Origin: Dichetophora obliterata
Lineage: Eukaryota; Arthropoda; Insecta; Diptera; Sciomyzidae
Assembly: GCA_963920525.1 (NCBI GenBank)
Contig: OY986438.1
Span: 46,139,288 to 46,203,287 of the forward strand
DNA: 64,000 nt
Direction of reading: 5' to 3'
A program made the position numbers and the translations under genes. This document shows, in pieces, positions 24,129 to 36,582 of this stretch (positions are counted from its first letter, which is position 1; each line of letters begins with the position of its first letter). Under the pieces are notes generated by a model. That model saw nothing but the letters and a program-made list of their open reading frames with translations. It was not told the origin of the DNA and searched no databases.

Positions 24129-24450
24129 CTCACATACCACTACAATTTCTTTTAAGCTTTTAAGTGGCATGGCTGCGCTGCAGCTATATTTAACGTATAC
24201 GCTGTGCGGCAACTGTTCTTCTTGTGGTTGCTGTTGTTGTTGTTGCATTGTTGCTAAGGATATAGATGCTGCTGGTGGTGCATTGTTTGCAAATGTGGGC
24301 CGCGATCATAAAGTCTGAATTTGTCGCTGCGGTAATTCGATTATTTATTGCTGTTTGATATTAAAATGCAATTAGTTGGCGTGTTATCGACTTTGATTGG
24401 ATGAAAGGAGGCCAAAGGCGCTTGGATAGGCTTTCAAAGCCGACTAAATT
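22601..24450. other. Complex non-coding block with CAG runs and a CA tract
   Basis: The composition rises above the flanks, with AGCAGCAGCAGCAA-type runs near 23930-23995 and TTGTTGTTG near 24230. Open frames of 105-126 codons (23868-24318, both strands) are built from these triplets and the CA tract, giving poly-Gln and poly-Cys stretches, and are not convincing genes. One partial match to the 25-bp motif (TTTTGTGTCTTAAATCCG) lies at about 22570, just outside the block. Confidence 0.35.
24099..24124. repeat. (CA)13 microsatellite
   Basis: Perfect CA tract. It generates the HTHTHT and CVCVCV open frames around it. Confidence 0.95.
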
Positions 24451-24724
24451 GGTTTTAGGAAGTTAGAAAAAAAATGATCTCAACACGACTACAAAAGACA
24501 GGAAAAAAATTGAAGACATTCTGAATAATTAAAATTATATTAAAGACTTAACGTAATCGGAAATCATGCTGAGTATGAGCAGAAACTCAACTAAACCTTT
24601 GTAAATTTTAATGTAATTCTATATTTATTTTTGCCTTCGATTGCCTTCAGAAACATTTTATGGGAAAGCATATTTAAAACAATAGAAGCAAATATAAACA
24701 ACACCGTATTCAGCTCTTCTAAAT

Positions 24725-25235
24725 TTAAGCTGATCTTTTTCGTATCTAAATTTATCTCTTTTGAAGTTCAAATAGAATTTATCAATTTCAATTGATCTTT
24801 TCTGAATTTTATTTGATTTATTCTGAATTTTATGTGGAATTTTGAATTTGTTGTAATTGTTGTAATTTTCTGATTTTGAAATGGAAGTTTCTGAATTTTA
24901 ATTGATGTATTCCGATATTCTAATTGTATTTTTGAAATTCAATTGATTTATTCAGAATTTCAAGTTATCTTTACAGAATTTTAGAAAAAGTGGAATAACT
25001 CAAATTGAATTGATTTTTTCCGAATTTTAATGATCTCTCCTGAATTTTAAATAAAGTTTCTGAATTCCAATCGATCTTTCTGAATTTTAAATGAAATTTC
25101 TGAATTTCAAGTGATCTCTCCCGAGTTTTAAGGGGAATTTCGGAATTTCATGTTTTCCAAATTTTAATTGATCTATTTTGAATTTTAAATGAAATTTCTG
25201 TGCATAAATTTATCTTTTCTAAATTTCAATTTACC
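24725..25235. repeat. Degenerate minisatellite with TCTGAATTTTAATTGATCT-like units
   Basis: About twenty imperfect units of roughly 20-24 bp run in tandem. Two alternating flavours, CTGAATTTTAATTGATCT and CTGAATTTTAAATGAAATTT, can be followed from about 24760 to 25200. There is strong divergence between units and no coding potential. This is a local tandem array and not a known transposon. Confidence 0.75.
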
Positions 25236-26648
25236 TTTTCTGAATATCAAATATTATTTTCAAATTTTTAATTGCATTTGGAAATTTGTTTATTTATTTG
25301 GTTGCTAAACCTTAACAGGTTTTAAAGCAAATTAAAATTCAAAATAAGATATTGATTTCAATCCAAAAATATAAAATATGATATTGATTGAAATGAAGAA
25401 ATATTAAAAAATTTTAAAGTTTTAACATATTAGAAAATAATGCTAACATAATAAAAAAGCGAAATCAAAACGATAATATCAGACAGTATAGCAGAATAGC
25501 GTTTTCAAGACAAACAAGGTCAAGTTAGCAACATTACAAATATCGCGTAGATGCATATGAGAAAGAATTGTTAAAAAACATTTTAATATAGTTTTCTTTT
25601 GAAATATACCTAAATGTACAATGTGAAAAGTCAGCAGGATATATTAACTTCCTAACTAACTAATGTGTTTAACACATTAAACACCATTTTAATTGGAAGT
25701 TATATGAAACTGTGTAACGAAACTGTGAACCTAGTACCAGTCTTGGTATAAAATTTTTTAAAAAATACCTACTGTTCTTTACGCTTAAGAAACTACTCCT
25801 ACAAAATTCCCTACAACTTTTTTGTTATTTTTGCATTTTAAAAAAGTATTTTGAACTCCCCCAAATTAAAACCCAACATAACATTAAAATAAAACCCAAA
25901 AAATTAACCATACATATACAGGCACTTGAATTAGTATACATTTTTTTTTCTTCTTTATTTAAAGCAAATAAGCATATGAATTTATAAAAAGTTAAAATAT
26001 GAGATTATTAAATTAATTTGCTTGCAAATATGTATTTGCTTATAAATTTAGTTGATTACTACACATCTTTTCATTCAAAAAATATACTAAAAAATCGTAA
26101 ATTGAAATCACATCGAAAAGTTATAAAACTAAATGGTGAAAAAACACAACAATGCAAAAATGTTCTACTGTGTACTTTACATTTGCTTAGACACTGTATA
26201 AAAAAAAATACAATATGCTATGCATACATTACTACATACAATGAGTAGTGAGAAAGGACATCTGCATTTGCCTTGTGGAAATGATTTTAGCGATAGAGCA
26301 GTGTTCTTAAAAGAGAATTCGCTAACATCTGTGAAAAAATCGATGTAAGAAAATGCGGACTTAATGATGATCATTAAGTTCTGTGCCCACCACCTTTTTT
26401 TAAAGGGACTCCTTACATGGAAAACTGCAGAAATTCAGACTATCGTCTTGCAAAAATGAGCGGATAATACAAATGGTAGTTAATTTATCTGTGATATAAT
26501 TTTTAAAGGGGGGTTTCTTACAAAGATCCTCGAACTATCGCTAGTAAAAAGACAAGGTGTTTTCGATGCCTCGATTACAATAGCTTTCTTTATATATAGT
26601 CAAGTAGTACAGAATAATTAAATTTTGATTTGTATATTTCTTTCTAAA
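25236..26648. other. AT-rich sequence, nothing recognised
   Basis: Includes short open frames on opposite strands at 26018-26374 with no recognisable domain. No terminal repeats found. Confidence 0.4.
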
Positions 26649-27489
26649 TGTACAAGTTTTATTGCTACGTATTTAATACAATACACAATAATTATGCCAA
26701 TAATAGTAATACAATTATCCTTAGAGTTATCGATTGTTGCGGTGCGGACAAGTGCTGCGTCGGCCCGTACTGTTTTCGGGTCGAGTCGGGTTCAGTGATG
26801 TTCGAAGAAGTATAATTCTTGACAAAATACGGAGGTAAGTAAGAAGTGGTGTCGACTGGGTGGTGTGGTGTGAACTTTCGACTAAAGCCAACGTAGTAGT
26901 CCGAAAATCACTATAATGGTCAGTCGACCGACTATAGCTGCCGTAGAAACTCAACCGAGCACTCCGGCGGGTAATCGACCGACCGATGTCGGCGTAGCAA
27001 TCCACTGAAGCACTATAGTGAATAATCAACCGACTAATGTAGTAATCCAATAACGAAAACTTAAGATACTTATAAACTTAAAACTAAATGCATCGTTAAC
27101 GAGCCATCTCTCGATAACCCGTTTTAAGCTACAACCTGTTAAAATTGTAACAAATGTCGGACGGAGCAAAGCACTAAGCTTTCGAGCCGTTGCCAAGTCA
27201 GCCAAACAACGCCTTTTTATATACCCTTGGTTGAAAACATCATGCGAATTATAACCTCACGCACCAGCAGAGAATGTTACATTCGCCTGGTTAGGTTGTA
27301 TCTATCGTGTGGTTGCTGTAGGTTTTAATGCACTGGCTGTTGTCTGATTTGAGTGCGCTGTGTTTGTGTGGTTGTTCAATGTTTTTAATATTCCAGTTCT
27401 ATGCACAGTGGTGTAGTGGGGCAGTGGCGTAGTGAGTGGGGTGCAGCTTTTGTACAGGATCACCGTTACAAATTTAATACACTGCCACA
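26649..27489 (-). mobile_element. Candidate solo LTR of a retrotransposon, minus strand
   Basis: Read on the minus strand, the segment starts TGTGGCAGTGTATTAAATTT (27489) and ends AATAAAACTTGTACA (26649), giving TG...CA ends and a length of about 840 bp. A strong TATA box (GGGTATATAAAAAGGCG) lies at about 27210-27230 on the minus strand. A possible AATAAA polyadenylation signal lies just before the 3' end. Between them are three to four imperfect repeats of about 48 bp (phrases GGATTACTAC, GGATTGCTACG, GAGTTTCTACGG and GGACTACTACG), unusually GC-rich for the region. The flanking 5-mers (TTTCT and TTTAG on the minus strand) do not match, so the boundaries or the solo-LTR reading may be wrong. 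The 107- and 62-codon minus-strand frames inside it are not recognisable proteins. Confidence 0.5.
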
Positions 27490-29600
27490 AGAAAATAAGG
27501 TTGCCAAACCAGTTTTGCGATTATAATTCAAAAATAAATGCACTTCCATACCTACTTTCAAAATGATTCCAACACATTTAAGGGCAGTAAGGACAAGGCC
27601 ACAAATTAATTAATTAAAAAAGCGTAAATTTTTTCCAATGTATTATCTATTTTCCATTTTATTTATTTTCTTATTTTAATAATTTTTAACGAAAAGTATA
27701 GTAATTTTTTACTACAAGCTAAGTTTTGCAAAGAACTATATTATATAATTGAAAAAACAAGCAAATTCGAATTTTTAAAAAGCTTTTTGAACGATGTACT
27801 AATCTGTGTAGCCGGATTTTAATTTTTCATTCTCCATTGTTCAACTTTTTTGTATTGAACTCGAATTGTATTAAAAGTTTTTCAAGAATATAGAAAAATA
27901 AATATTTTTCAATGATTTTTTAATCAAAAATTATTCACTAAACAAATAAATTTTCTAAAAAAAATTACTTATAAGAATTAAAAGAAATAAACGTCTACAT
28001 TTTTCAGAATTTATTGAGCCACGTTTTGATTTTCGAATTTGGTCACTTAAATAATTTATATAAACTCTTAAATTCGGCCAATTTTTTTAAAAATTTAAAA
28101 ATGGCACCTAAATTCTGAAAAAAGTGTTAGTACAAAATGGGCATTTTTATGTGCTTTATGTGTTTTATGTTGCTAAAAATAAAAAAAGCAAAGAAAAATT
28201 TAACTTTTTTATCCTTATTTGATTTTTGAATAGCACTCTAGTAGTAATATATTTAGTGTCACAGATATAAAAGATGGCAGCGATCGAAAGTATTGTCCAA
28301 AAATATAAGCAAACAAAACAGGACACGCTATGTAACAAAAAATATAAGTGCTTTTTGCCTGCATCAATATGAACGAAAAAAATCAAATGAAGTTTGCACG
28401 AGTTTTTTTATCAAAGTTATTTAGTATAATCTGAAATCATGTTGCTATATATTCGCAATTATTTCATTGGGAAAAATGTTTTTCAGGCATGTACTGCATT
28501 TCGTGCGAATTCAATTCGAAGTGAATTCAATTCATAAAAAAGCAACTAACCGAATTTAAAATGGCGTAACATAGCAAAAACCTGATTTCTGTTACTTGTC
28601 CAAAACGGACTATTTGACATGGTCATAAAAGGTGAAGTGTATCGTGGATTACAGCGCAAGGTATTTTGGTTTCACATTCAATTTCGTACGACGCAGTTGG
28701 GTTTAAAACTTTTAAACTTTTGCCACCATTTTCCAAGTTTTGTCACTATTTTTCAGCTTTTGTTGCCATTTTAAAAAATTCAAATTGAGATTAGCTCTCA
28801 GTACTCTCACAATATAAATTTAAAGATTTTGTTCGCTATAATAGAGGTATAAAAGAATCTTCATTAACATTTAACTTTTCAATCGTATGAGATCTTTTTG
28901 TAGAAATGCCCATACATAAAAAACGATTTTACCATTTCAGTTCTTTAATGGTTTTTCACCAAGCTTCTATTGATTAATTGTACATTATTCATAAATTTTC
29001 GGTAGATAATTCCAAGCGTTTTTTAGATTATAATGGAAAAAGTTTTTTTATACAAAAAATTTATTGAAAGAATATCAAAATTTAAAGTAGCTGTACTTTC
29101 ACATTTTTAAACGTTTAAAAACGAACATTTTAAGAAACAAAAATTTCAATAACTCGAGGTTTTTATACTTTAGGCACATTTTAAATTCGATGAACTTGAT
29201 TTTTAGCAAAATTTACTCCTCCGATAAAAATTTTGACAAATGGAAACAAAAATTAAATTTCCAGCCAAATTATTTCAAATTAATTACAAACAGTTAAAAA
29301 AAGATCAGCTAGCTCAAATTTTACGACCAGAAAACCAATTTCGATGGAATCGTAGGATTTCGTTCCACAGTGCATCATTGAAAAACCGTATATGACACAT
29401 TTCTGGCACTATCTTTTAAAAAAAATTGAACTATATTTGGCAGTTTTTATAACTTAACATATTTTAATAACATACTTTTTATAACTATAACTTAACATAT
29501 TTTTGTGAAGAAACGTGCGAATATTTGAAAAAGTCTTGAACAATTTTGAAGAGTTTTCATATCCAACCAAAACCCTGCTGCTATGAAAACTGCTATCACA
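27490..29600. other. AT-rich sequence, nothing recognised
   Basis: About 2.1 kb of AT-rich sequence. A short GAATTCAATTCGAAGTGAATT near-palindrome lies at about 28506-28526. It could contain old transposon sequence, but no termini, frames or tRNA-like parts were found. Confidence 0.4.
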
Positions 29601-31100
29601 AACTTTGATTCACCAAAAAACTGTCAACTCCAAAGTTTCACTTCCCTCCACTCCGTTGATTATCCTTATTCAGGTGCAATGTTTAAAAGCTGCTCAAATG
29701 ATCTTCCTGAAGCAACAAATCAGCTGACTACTTGGCACACATGGTAATAGGCAGCAACAACAACATTATTTATTTTCCTAGTGACGTAATTGACCCCCTT
29801 GAATGGGCATTCAGCAGCACATACTTGGATGCTGCTGCACTCCGCACTCGGGTTGAAGGATTTATGTGTTCCACGATGTGAATTAAAACGCTGCCTGAGA
29901 GGCAATCCACACGAACACACACACACACACAACGAGCAACACTCAGTGTCAGCCCCAGATGCATATCTTTGCAAAGCGCGCAATTGTTCAACACCCCGCG
30001 GCGGTAATCTGATCGATTGATCGCAGACATTTTATGCAGCGCAGCTAACGCCGCGCGTACAATTGATCAATGTTCGTGTGGCTGGAAGTTGGCCGCACAG
30101 CGGTTTTACCTGCTGCTGCTGAAGCTGCTGCTGTTCTTAGGCCTAGGAAGATCTGTGTTACGCTGGCAACGACACATAGTGAGACGATTTGTCGCAAGTT
30201 GTTGTGCGAGGTGAAAATTATACACACGCCACCTCATCAGCATCGGATCCTAAGTCTGGATGGCAGTAACAGCAGCTGCAGCAACAGCACTCAGTATTTG
30301 ACGTACGTTGTACGAGCAGCTCACAATCAACATGTCGTCTGCATTTTTGTCATCGACGTCACTATTGTAGAGGGGAAGTTTGCAGCAACACATGAAAATA
30401 GCTGCTGCAACTAGCGCCTAGCTTTGATCTTTGCCGCATTTGTTCCAGTCTTGCTTGGTCTATTTTTCGTGCTCACACATCACAGCAATTGTTGTTGGTC
30501 GCCATCGTCTGATCGTTGTTGACAAGATCAATTGCAATGAAGCTAGAGTCGCCCAAAGGAGCGCTGCAGCAGCAGCGACAGCAGCGAAAGCGCAATGAAG
30601 GAATCGACACACCAACCAAACCAAGGCAGGCAACAGTTGCTGACAACAGTTGTTGCTGCTATTTAATTCGTTGTTAGCTTTAGGGTGCAATTATTCGGCC
30701 GCAATCACTTTGCAACCATACTGCACATACACACACACACACACAAGTGCATCACTCTCTACAGCAGTGACCGATCGCCGCCGTCGCTGATGTGTCGTTG
30801 CTAGTTGATAAATGGCACCAAGTGTTGCCAAGTGAGTTTATTTACCTTAAAGGTTTGCAATTAACACAAAACCTCCGCTCAACGCTATATTTATTGATGA
30901 TCTACATTAAATTTATTGCTGCGGAAATAAGCGTGGGAATGTTTTGGGGCGTTTCGCAGAGAATGGAATAACAGCTGCGTGTGTGTGTGTTTGAAAGAAA
31001 AATTTAATAGAATAAGAATAAAAGTCACGAATGAGTACTTTAGTAAATGTATTTAATTCAACTAGAGTTCGCCAGTGGTCGAAATTCGACCTTTTCACTG
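29601..31100. other. Complex block with CAG/CTG and CA runs, possible untranslated or first-exon sequence
   Basis: This is one of the most GC-rich parts of the window. It has CTGCTGCTGAAGCTGCTGCT near 30111-30131, CA tracts at 29915-29930 and 30729-30745, and several overlapping open frames on both strands. A short frame opens at an ATG at 30812 (MAPSVA) after nearby stops and runs directly into GTGAGT at 30832, a good splice-donor match, which would suit a tiny first coding exon. There is no supporting downstream exon that I can identify, so this is only a pointer. Confidence 0.3.
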
Positions 31101-31344
31101 TGACGTTTCGACCTACACTGTAATATGAAATCGCTTACGTTCTCAGATGAGAGTAGAAATAGGAAAAAACGACTCTATTTTTATTTTTAGTTTACCGCTC
31201 AATTTGAACCAACAACTTTTCATACAGAACTATCTTGTAATGAGAAAAGCTACAGTTTTCAAGATATCGTCATAAGTTCGATGTCAAAATAGCAGAAATT
31301 TTTTAATATTTACTATTTGTAAGAAATTTCTCCATCAAAATATA
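31101..31344. other. Spacer, nothing recognised
   Basis: Ordinary AT-rich sequence up to the TA that precedes the next CACTCTAA element. Confidence 0.4.
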
Positions 31345-31800
31345 CACTCTAAAAATTATTATTACTGCTACAATAGCAGACAATCGTTTTGCTAACAAAA
31401 AAGCAGTTAAGTAAGTGCCATCACATTTTACTACTATAATAGCTGTAACGTAACAATTTGGGATTACTACTACTTTAACAGTAAAACTCTACAAAATCAC
31501 TACTATTAAAGTAGTAAAATTCAAGGACCGTGCACTAATTTTACTACTATTTTTGTAGTAATATTCAATGAACATGTGATATTTTTACTACTACTTTTGT
31601 AGCAAAATTAATCTAAATAAGAGTAACACTATTACTACTTTGTTGTAATCATTTAAGACCCTGTTATATATAATTAAAGACTTTTTTAAGATTTTCAAGC
31701 TTTGTTTTTATTGATAAAAGACTTATTTAAAAAACTTTTTAAAAACAATTTAAGACCTTATTATTTAAATTTTATATAGAAACTTGTATCAAAAAAGGAA
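31345..31800. mobile_element. CACTCTAA-ended element, left part (truncated copy)
   Basis: Starts with TA then CACTCTAAAAATTATT. For about 455 bp it closely follows the copy at 40829-41295, through shared words such as AAAAAGCAGTTAAGTAAGTG, AAAACTCTACAAAATCACTA and GACTTATTTAAA. It is rich in TAGTAGTAAAATT words in both orientations. No right terminus (TTAGAGTG) is found, so the right half is missing or too diverged to see. The inverted SINE begins about 80 bp further on. Confidence 0.7.
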
Positions 31801-31879
31801 AAAAAAAATCAGTTTTAAAATCAAAATTTTATACAGAATATAATGAAGCTTGTTTTAATATCAGATTTTAAATAAATCA

Positions 31880-32211
31880 AAATAAACTGGCCATTTCAGC
31901 CCTTGGAAGGACTTTGACCTAGCTTCTATTGATCAATTGTGTTGTGCGTGTTATTAAATGTTTGATCACAAATGACCGAGAACTGGACCTACGTGCTTAA
32001 TGCCGACTCCGAACGGCTTATGTTCTCAAGAAGCTTTTACATGGCAATTTTTACTCTCTGAGGTTTGCCATTGTCTGCAGAGAGGGGATGACCGAACAGA
32101 AAAATTAATTCAATTGAAAAAACTTTCTGTCTGAGCTTGAATTGAACCCTGGCTACCGCGGTTCCTTAGCTTAGGGGCCACGCACTCTACCCACTAGGCT
32201 ACGGTCGCCAC
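31880..32211 (-). mobile_element. Full-length tRNA-derived SINE, inverted copy
   Basis: This is the reverse complement of the SINE at 18656-18990. Read on the minus strand, the head begins GTGGCGACCGTAGCCTAGTG at 32211. The box B position reads GGGTTCAATTCAAGC, close to the polymerase III consensus, and the body runs to AATGGCCAGTTTATTTTG at about 31880. No target duplication is obvious around it. The head differs from the other copy at several sites, which gives two reference points for a family consensus. Confidence 0.9.
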
Positions 32212-33240
32212 AGTCTTCAGTACAAGTTGATAAACTTGGCGTCATGAAATAGCTCCCAATGAAAGAATTAAAAAAACAATGTTAAAAACTTTTTGGGAGT
32301 TGTTTCATGTGCTTTGAAACATATTTCATTATTGTCTCTTTTGTTGGGATCTACTTCATTTGGGAGTTATTTCATAATTTTTGGAAGTTATTTCCTTACA
32401 TTAAAACTCATGGTTTTAACAAATTTGTGCATCAATAACAGGTTTTGTGTAACGATTTCCATATATTTTTTAATGTAGTAACCATGTAAGAAATATTTCG
32501 TTAATTTCTAAGCATGTTATATAACCCATAATTTTGTACATCGTTAATGACACTTAGCAAATATTTGTCAGTTTTTGAGTATTGTATAATTTTTCACAAC
32601 ATTTGAATTCAATAATTCTGTGTCGATACCAAACAATGAGTGCACTCATTTTTTCCTACACTCAATGTGATTAACTGCAGTGTTGTCAGTTTGCTCTCAT
32701 TCATAACAGTGAGGGAGTTATAATTAATCATCCTCCATTTGGGTGAAATTTATAATCGGTGGCGGAATGAGCTAATTTTTGGGAATAAATTAATTTAATT
32801 TTACTTTTGTTTCTAAATTCATTTTTATAATCATAACAAATTACCAAATTTTGCGTATTAATATGCATAGAAACTTTTCCTTTGTTTATTTTTTGCTGAA
32901 CATAAGCATTGCACTAAAAAGCTCAGTTGGCAACTTACATTTCTTCTGCTCTCCTTTTTTGACCTTAGCTTTAACTGATTTAACCAGCTAATGTACGATC
33001 ATAAGAAGTCAACTTGTTTTTTATATCAGTGGTCAGTTGTTGTCAATCAAATTGAAGACAAAAACATAGAGAAATTTTTTTCTAACATTGGCAATCTTAC
33101 AAAATTAAAAACAATTAAATTATTAAATGGAGCTATGCAGAACATGTTCTGGAGTTTTATTAAGGTGATATTTTAGGTGATAAACTTTTGTGTTGTCATA
33201 AAAATGACATAATGAAAACCAAGCATATCACCGTTTGTAA
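32212..33240. other. AT-rich sequence, nothing recognised
   Basis: Contains the recurrent phrase TTGGGAGTTATTTCAT / TTGGGAGTTGTTTCAT around 32293-32375, a small local repeat. Open frames are short and unrecognised. Confidence 0.4.
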
Positions 33241-33510
33241 CGCTAATAAGAAGGCGTGGTAGGTACACAAAAGTATATTAATTTTTGATAAGAATCACCT
33301 CCTGAGTCGATTTAGACATGACCGTCTGTCTGCCAACACGATTACAGCAGCAATTTATAATCTGATTAAAATCACGCCTATCTCCCATACAAAGTAACTT
33401 TGCCAAAACGGTAAAATCACAATTATATTTATTTAATTTGTTCCCACGGTTTTAATGATTTTTCGTGAGATATCGTTTTGTGCCATTTTTAGAATATTAT
33501 TATATAGTAG
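33241..33510 (+). mobile_element. DINE-1/INE-1-like (Helentron) remnant
   Basis: The phrase CCTGAGTCGATTTAGACATG, followed by ACCGTCTGTCTGCC and AACACGATTAC (33301-33345), resembles the well-known GAGTCGATCTGGCCATGTCC-GTCTGTC segment of INE-1/DINE-1 elements of flies. A GAGATATCGTTTTG phrase follows at about 33468-33482, as in related dispersed elements. No ends can be fixed and there is no coding sequence. The assignment is from memory of that phrase only. Confidence 0.5.
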
Positions 33511-34080
33511 GAACTAAGATAGATTGGGTGATTAGTCGAGAAAAAAATAATTATAAGTAAAAAAATTAATCAAGAAAAAATCGCCAAAAATCAACAAATA
33601 CCCAAATATATAATTGTTTCGGATCGGACAAGAAACACCAAAGATATAATAACATAAATAAAGCACCATAGAAACCATTTTTTTAAAAAAATTGTTTTTT
33701 CGAAAATTTTATTCAAATGTCTTACGATTGAAATAGTGTCAAAAATAGGTTTACTTTTCTTTAATACCAGTTGATACGGTCCAATGTATATATATTGATC
33801 ATGCAATCGCTACAAAATTATAAGTCATAATTCTGAGTCATATCGTAAAATGATACTCAATATGCTATCATATCATGTCGTTTATATCAGGTTTTAATGC
33901 TGGCTGTCAGAAACCATCGCAAGCTCATACGAAGTGCTTGTCAAACCTATGTTTCTGCTTTTTTCAATCTTATTTCATCTTGCAACTTGTCCCCGCTTAT
34001 TTCTAATTTAAAAGCCAATTTTAAAGTCTCTAATTTTTCGTAGCTACATGCTGCCAATCAAATCCAGATAAGATATCTAA
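33511..34080. other. AT-rich sequence, nothing recognised
   Basis: Non-coding. The 71-codon minus-strand frame at 33591-33806 has no recognisable domain. Confidence 0.4.
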
Positions 34081-35500
34081 AGCGGGCACACAGCCTTAAC
34101 TTGGTTCAAAGTAAAAAAGCTAAAAAATGCGAACAAAGAAGAGATTCCCAAGCGTATGCATTACCATACGCTAAATTGAGAAGCTTGAACGTTGGACGCA
34201 TTCTAATCCTGACTCAATGCAGCTGCCTGCCTTCCTGTCTGCTTACAACTAAATTTCTCACACATTGATTTCAATCTAATAAATTCAACTAATTAATGGC
34301 GTAATAATGTGTCTGCCAAAATGGGCTGCTTAATGCAAGGATAGGCAGCAAAAATTATATACTCTAAGAAGAGTAGGATGCGAAAAATAAGTGGAATAAA
34401 GTAACGATTCTGCCGCGTGGATGCGCGAACAGCACATTAGCGAAAATCTACATGTTATTGAGATGCCAATGTGCGGTAGAGTCAGAAAGCCACATACATA
34501 CAGCATCAAGAAGCAACAAAGGATACAAAATGGGGAGAAAAAAAAGGCAAAAACAACAGCCCGAAGATGCGACGTTCACGCGGCGATGCAAACCTTAGAT
34601 ACAGATTCCTTATCATTAATTAAACCTAAGCATGTTAGCTACCGTGTTGCTGTTGCTGCTGCTGCTGCTGTTCCTGCAGCAATATTTGGCTGCATTGTTG
34701 CTGCTGCTGCTGCAAAGCGGCTTAAAGTGAAAAATGTTTGTTATCACAGACATGCGATCAAGCGAGTCGATCATTTTGTTAAGTAGAAGAGTTGGCAAAA
34801 AAGGTTCCTTAAATGCTGCTAGCCGACAGGCAGACACACCGACAGACAACAGCAACAAGTATTTAGAATATCAGTAGCTCACTTAAACGCACCGCACCAC
34901 CTTTCTCGGCTAAATTTTTTCTTCTACTTGCCATGTAATCAGTATTGATCAGCTTCGATCGCGCCAAAATTCGCTCTACGGCCACTGTATCGAGTAACGT
35001 GCACCACCAACGGAACAAGCGGCAGCTCAACGTTCCCAGGGAGGGGTTTTTAATTGTTTGTTAGCACGTTGCTGCTGCTGTTGCTAGTAGGCGAATGTGT
35101 TGTTAGCGGCTTTTAACATGTTAATTCCTGCTCGCGATCAGCAGCATGTGTTGTCGGATTATGCAGCAATATCTTTTGTTGTTGTTGTTGTTGTATTGCG
35201 GCTGCAGCGGTTAAAAAGAGCGCTATCCTTTTTTGGTTTTCTATAACGTTGAAACAACAGTTTATGATATTTTCTTCCCAAATAAAAGGCGCTTAAGCTG
35301 CCATTTTACTGGTTGCTGTCGGAGGAAATCGGTGCTGATAGTTATGTGGTGTGAAATTTTAGTAGCGATAAAAACAGCGTATAAGCATAGAATGTGGCAG
35401 GCGTGAGGTTGAGTAGGTGCTGCATTGATATTGAGTTGTATGCGGAATATAAGTATACAAGGTTTTCAGGTGATGTCCTTAAAAATCTGAATGAAATCTG
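34081..35500. other. Complex non-coding block with GCT/CTG runs
   Basis: Composition is above the flanks, with GCTGCTGCTGCTGCTG near 34654-34671, more near 34698-34714, and TTG runs near 35176-35195. The 121-codon plus-strand frame (34421-34786) contains an Ala run from the triplets and a basic stretch but no recognisable domain, and it has overlapping frames on the other strand. It may hold regulatory sequence or an untranslated exon. Confidence 0.35.
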
Positions 35501-35644
35501 AAAAATTTGCGGCTGAATTAAGTTTGTGTAATTAAAAGAGCTTTAAACTTTGCAAGTTATATATAAAAGCTCAGTTAATTTCATGTTGAATAAATTGTTT
35601 CTCGAAAACTAGATGTTAAAAAAGTACTGCTGAATGATAATAAA

Positions 35645-35780
35645 ATCCACTGTACACTATATGACCACACCGAAAGTGTATTAAAATTTAATCGACGTTA
35701 AATTTTAAATTGAATTGTATTCCCTTGTGGGACTTAATATTAATACATGCTTTCTGTAATTAACAAAACCTGTGGGCCTT
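35645..35780. repeat. Fragment of the CACG-ended fold-back family
   Basis: The phrase TATGACCACACCGAAAGTG and the following TATTAAAATTTAA, GAATTGTATTCCC stretch align by eye with 36628-36720 (TATGACCACACCAGAACTG, GAATTCTAGTCCC) inside the CACG-ended element. No CACG terminus is recognisable, so this is a degraded or truncated copy. Confidence 0.5.
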
Positions 35781-36582
35781 GAACTCACTATGTTTAGTTT
35801 ATAAGTTTATAGCTCTAAAAACTACTCTGGGAAGTCACATGTTTAAAGAAATGATTAACGAATGCTGCTTTCTATGAGTATTTATAACATGTTTTAATTA
35901 TGATTTGATATGAAAATAAGTGCCGAATAACATTCGATATAAATATTTAATAAAAAAATTATAAAAAAAAGAAAAATGTATTTTTTTTATTAAAGCTGCG
36001 TCTAGATGACGCGACAATGTCTTAAGACAAATTTTCAGGTGACTGCTAAAATTTGTCTGATGGGAAAAATATTTTCCAATTTTCTTCCACACAAACGTAT
36101 TTTCTGAGTGACAAAAATATAAACAACAACAATAGCTGTTTATGCCAAAAAGAAAATTATAAAAATGGATTCAGAGACGGTTAAAAATTTATAGCATGAT
36201 TAATTAATGGTTAGCAATTTATAGCATAATTATGTCAATTAATGCTTTTAAAAAGAAGAAACAAAAGAAAAAAGAATAGATACAGATCAGTGTGGAGCCA
36301 TGCATGGCTTTTGCCAAGAAATATTTATGAGCTTGTGGAGTCCTGTATTAGGTCATTCAAATTGAAATAATTTCAAATATGTTTTTACATATTTGTATAT
36401 TCTATAAGCATTTTATTATAAAACTTACGTTTATGCAGTTTTTCGCCATATTTAAAACCAATATTTTATGCAATGAAATGCTCAATTTATATGAAAACAG
36501 ACTGTTTTTATTTGAAATCAGCCCTGTGTCGTCTAGAATGTCATAAAAAAATAGAAACAATTCTAAAAATTAATGGCCTCTG
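35781..36582. other. AT-rich sequence, nothing recognised
   Basis: Non-coding spacer between the fragment and the next full fold-back. No frame of note. Confidence 0.4.

Noticed and set aside
23868..24318. 126- and 105-codon frames on opposite strands
   Set aside because: Built from a CA microsatellite and CAG/TTG runs; they overlap each other antisense.
33591..33806. 71-codon minus-strand frame beside the DINE-like remnant
   Set aside because: No domain and low complexity; not related to a Helitron protein as far as I can see.
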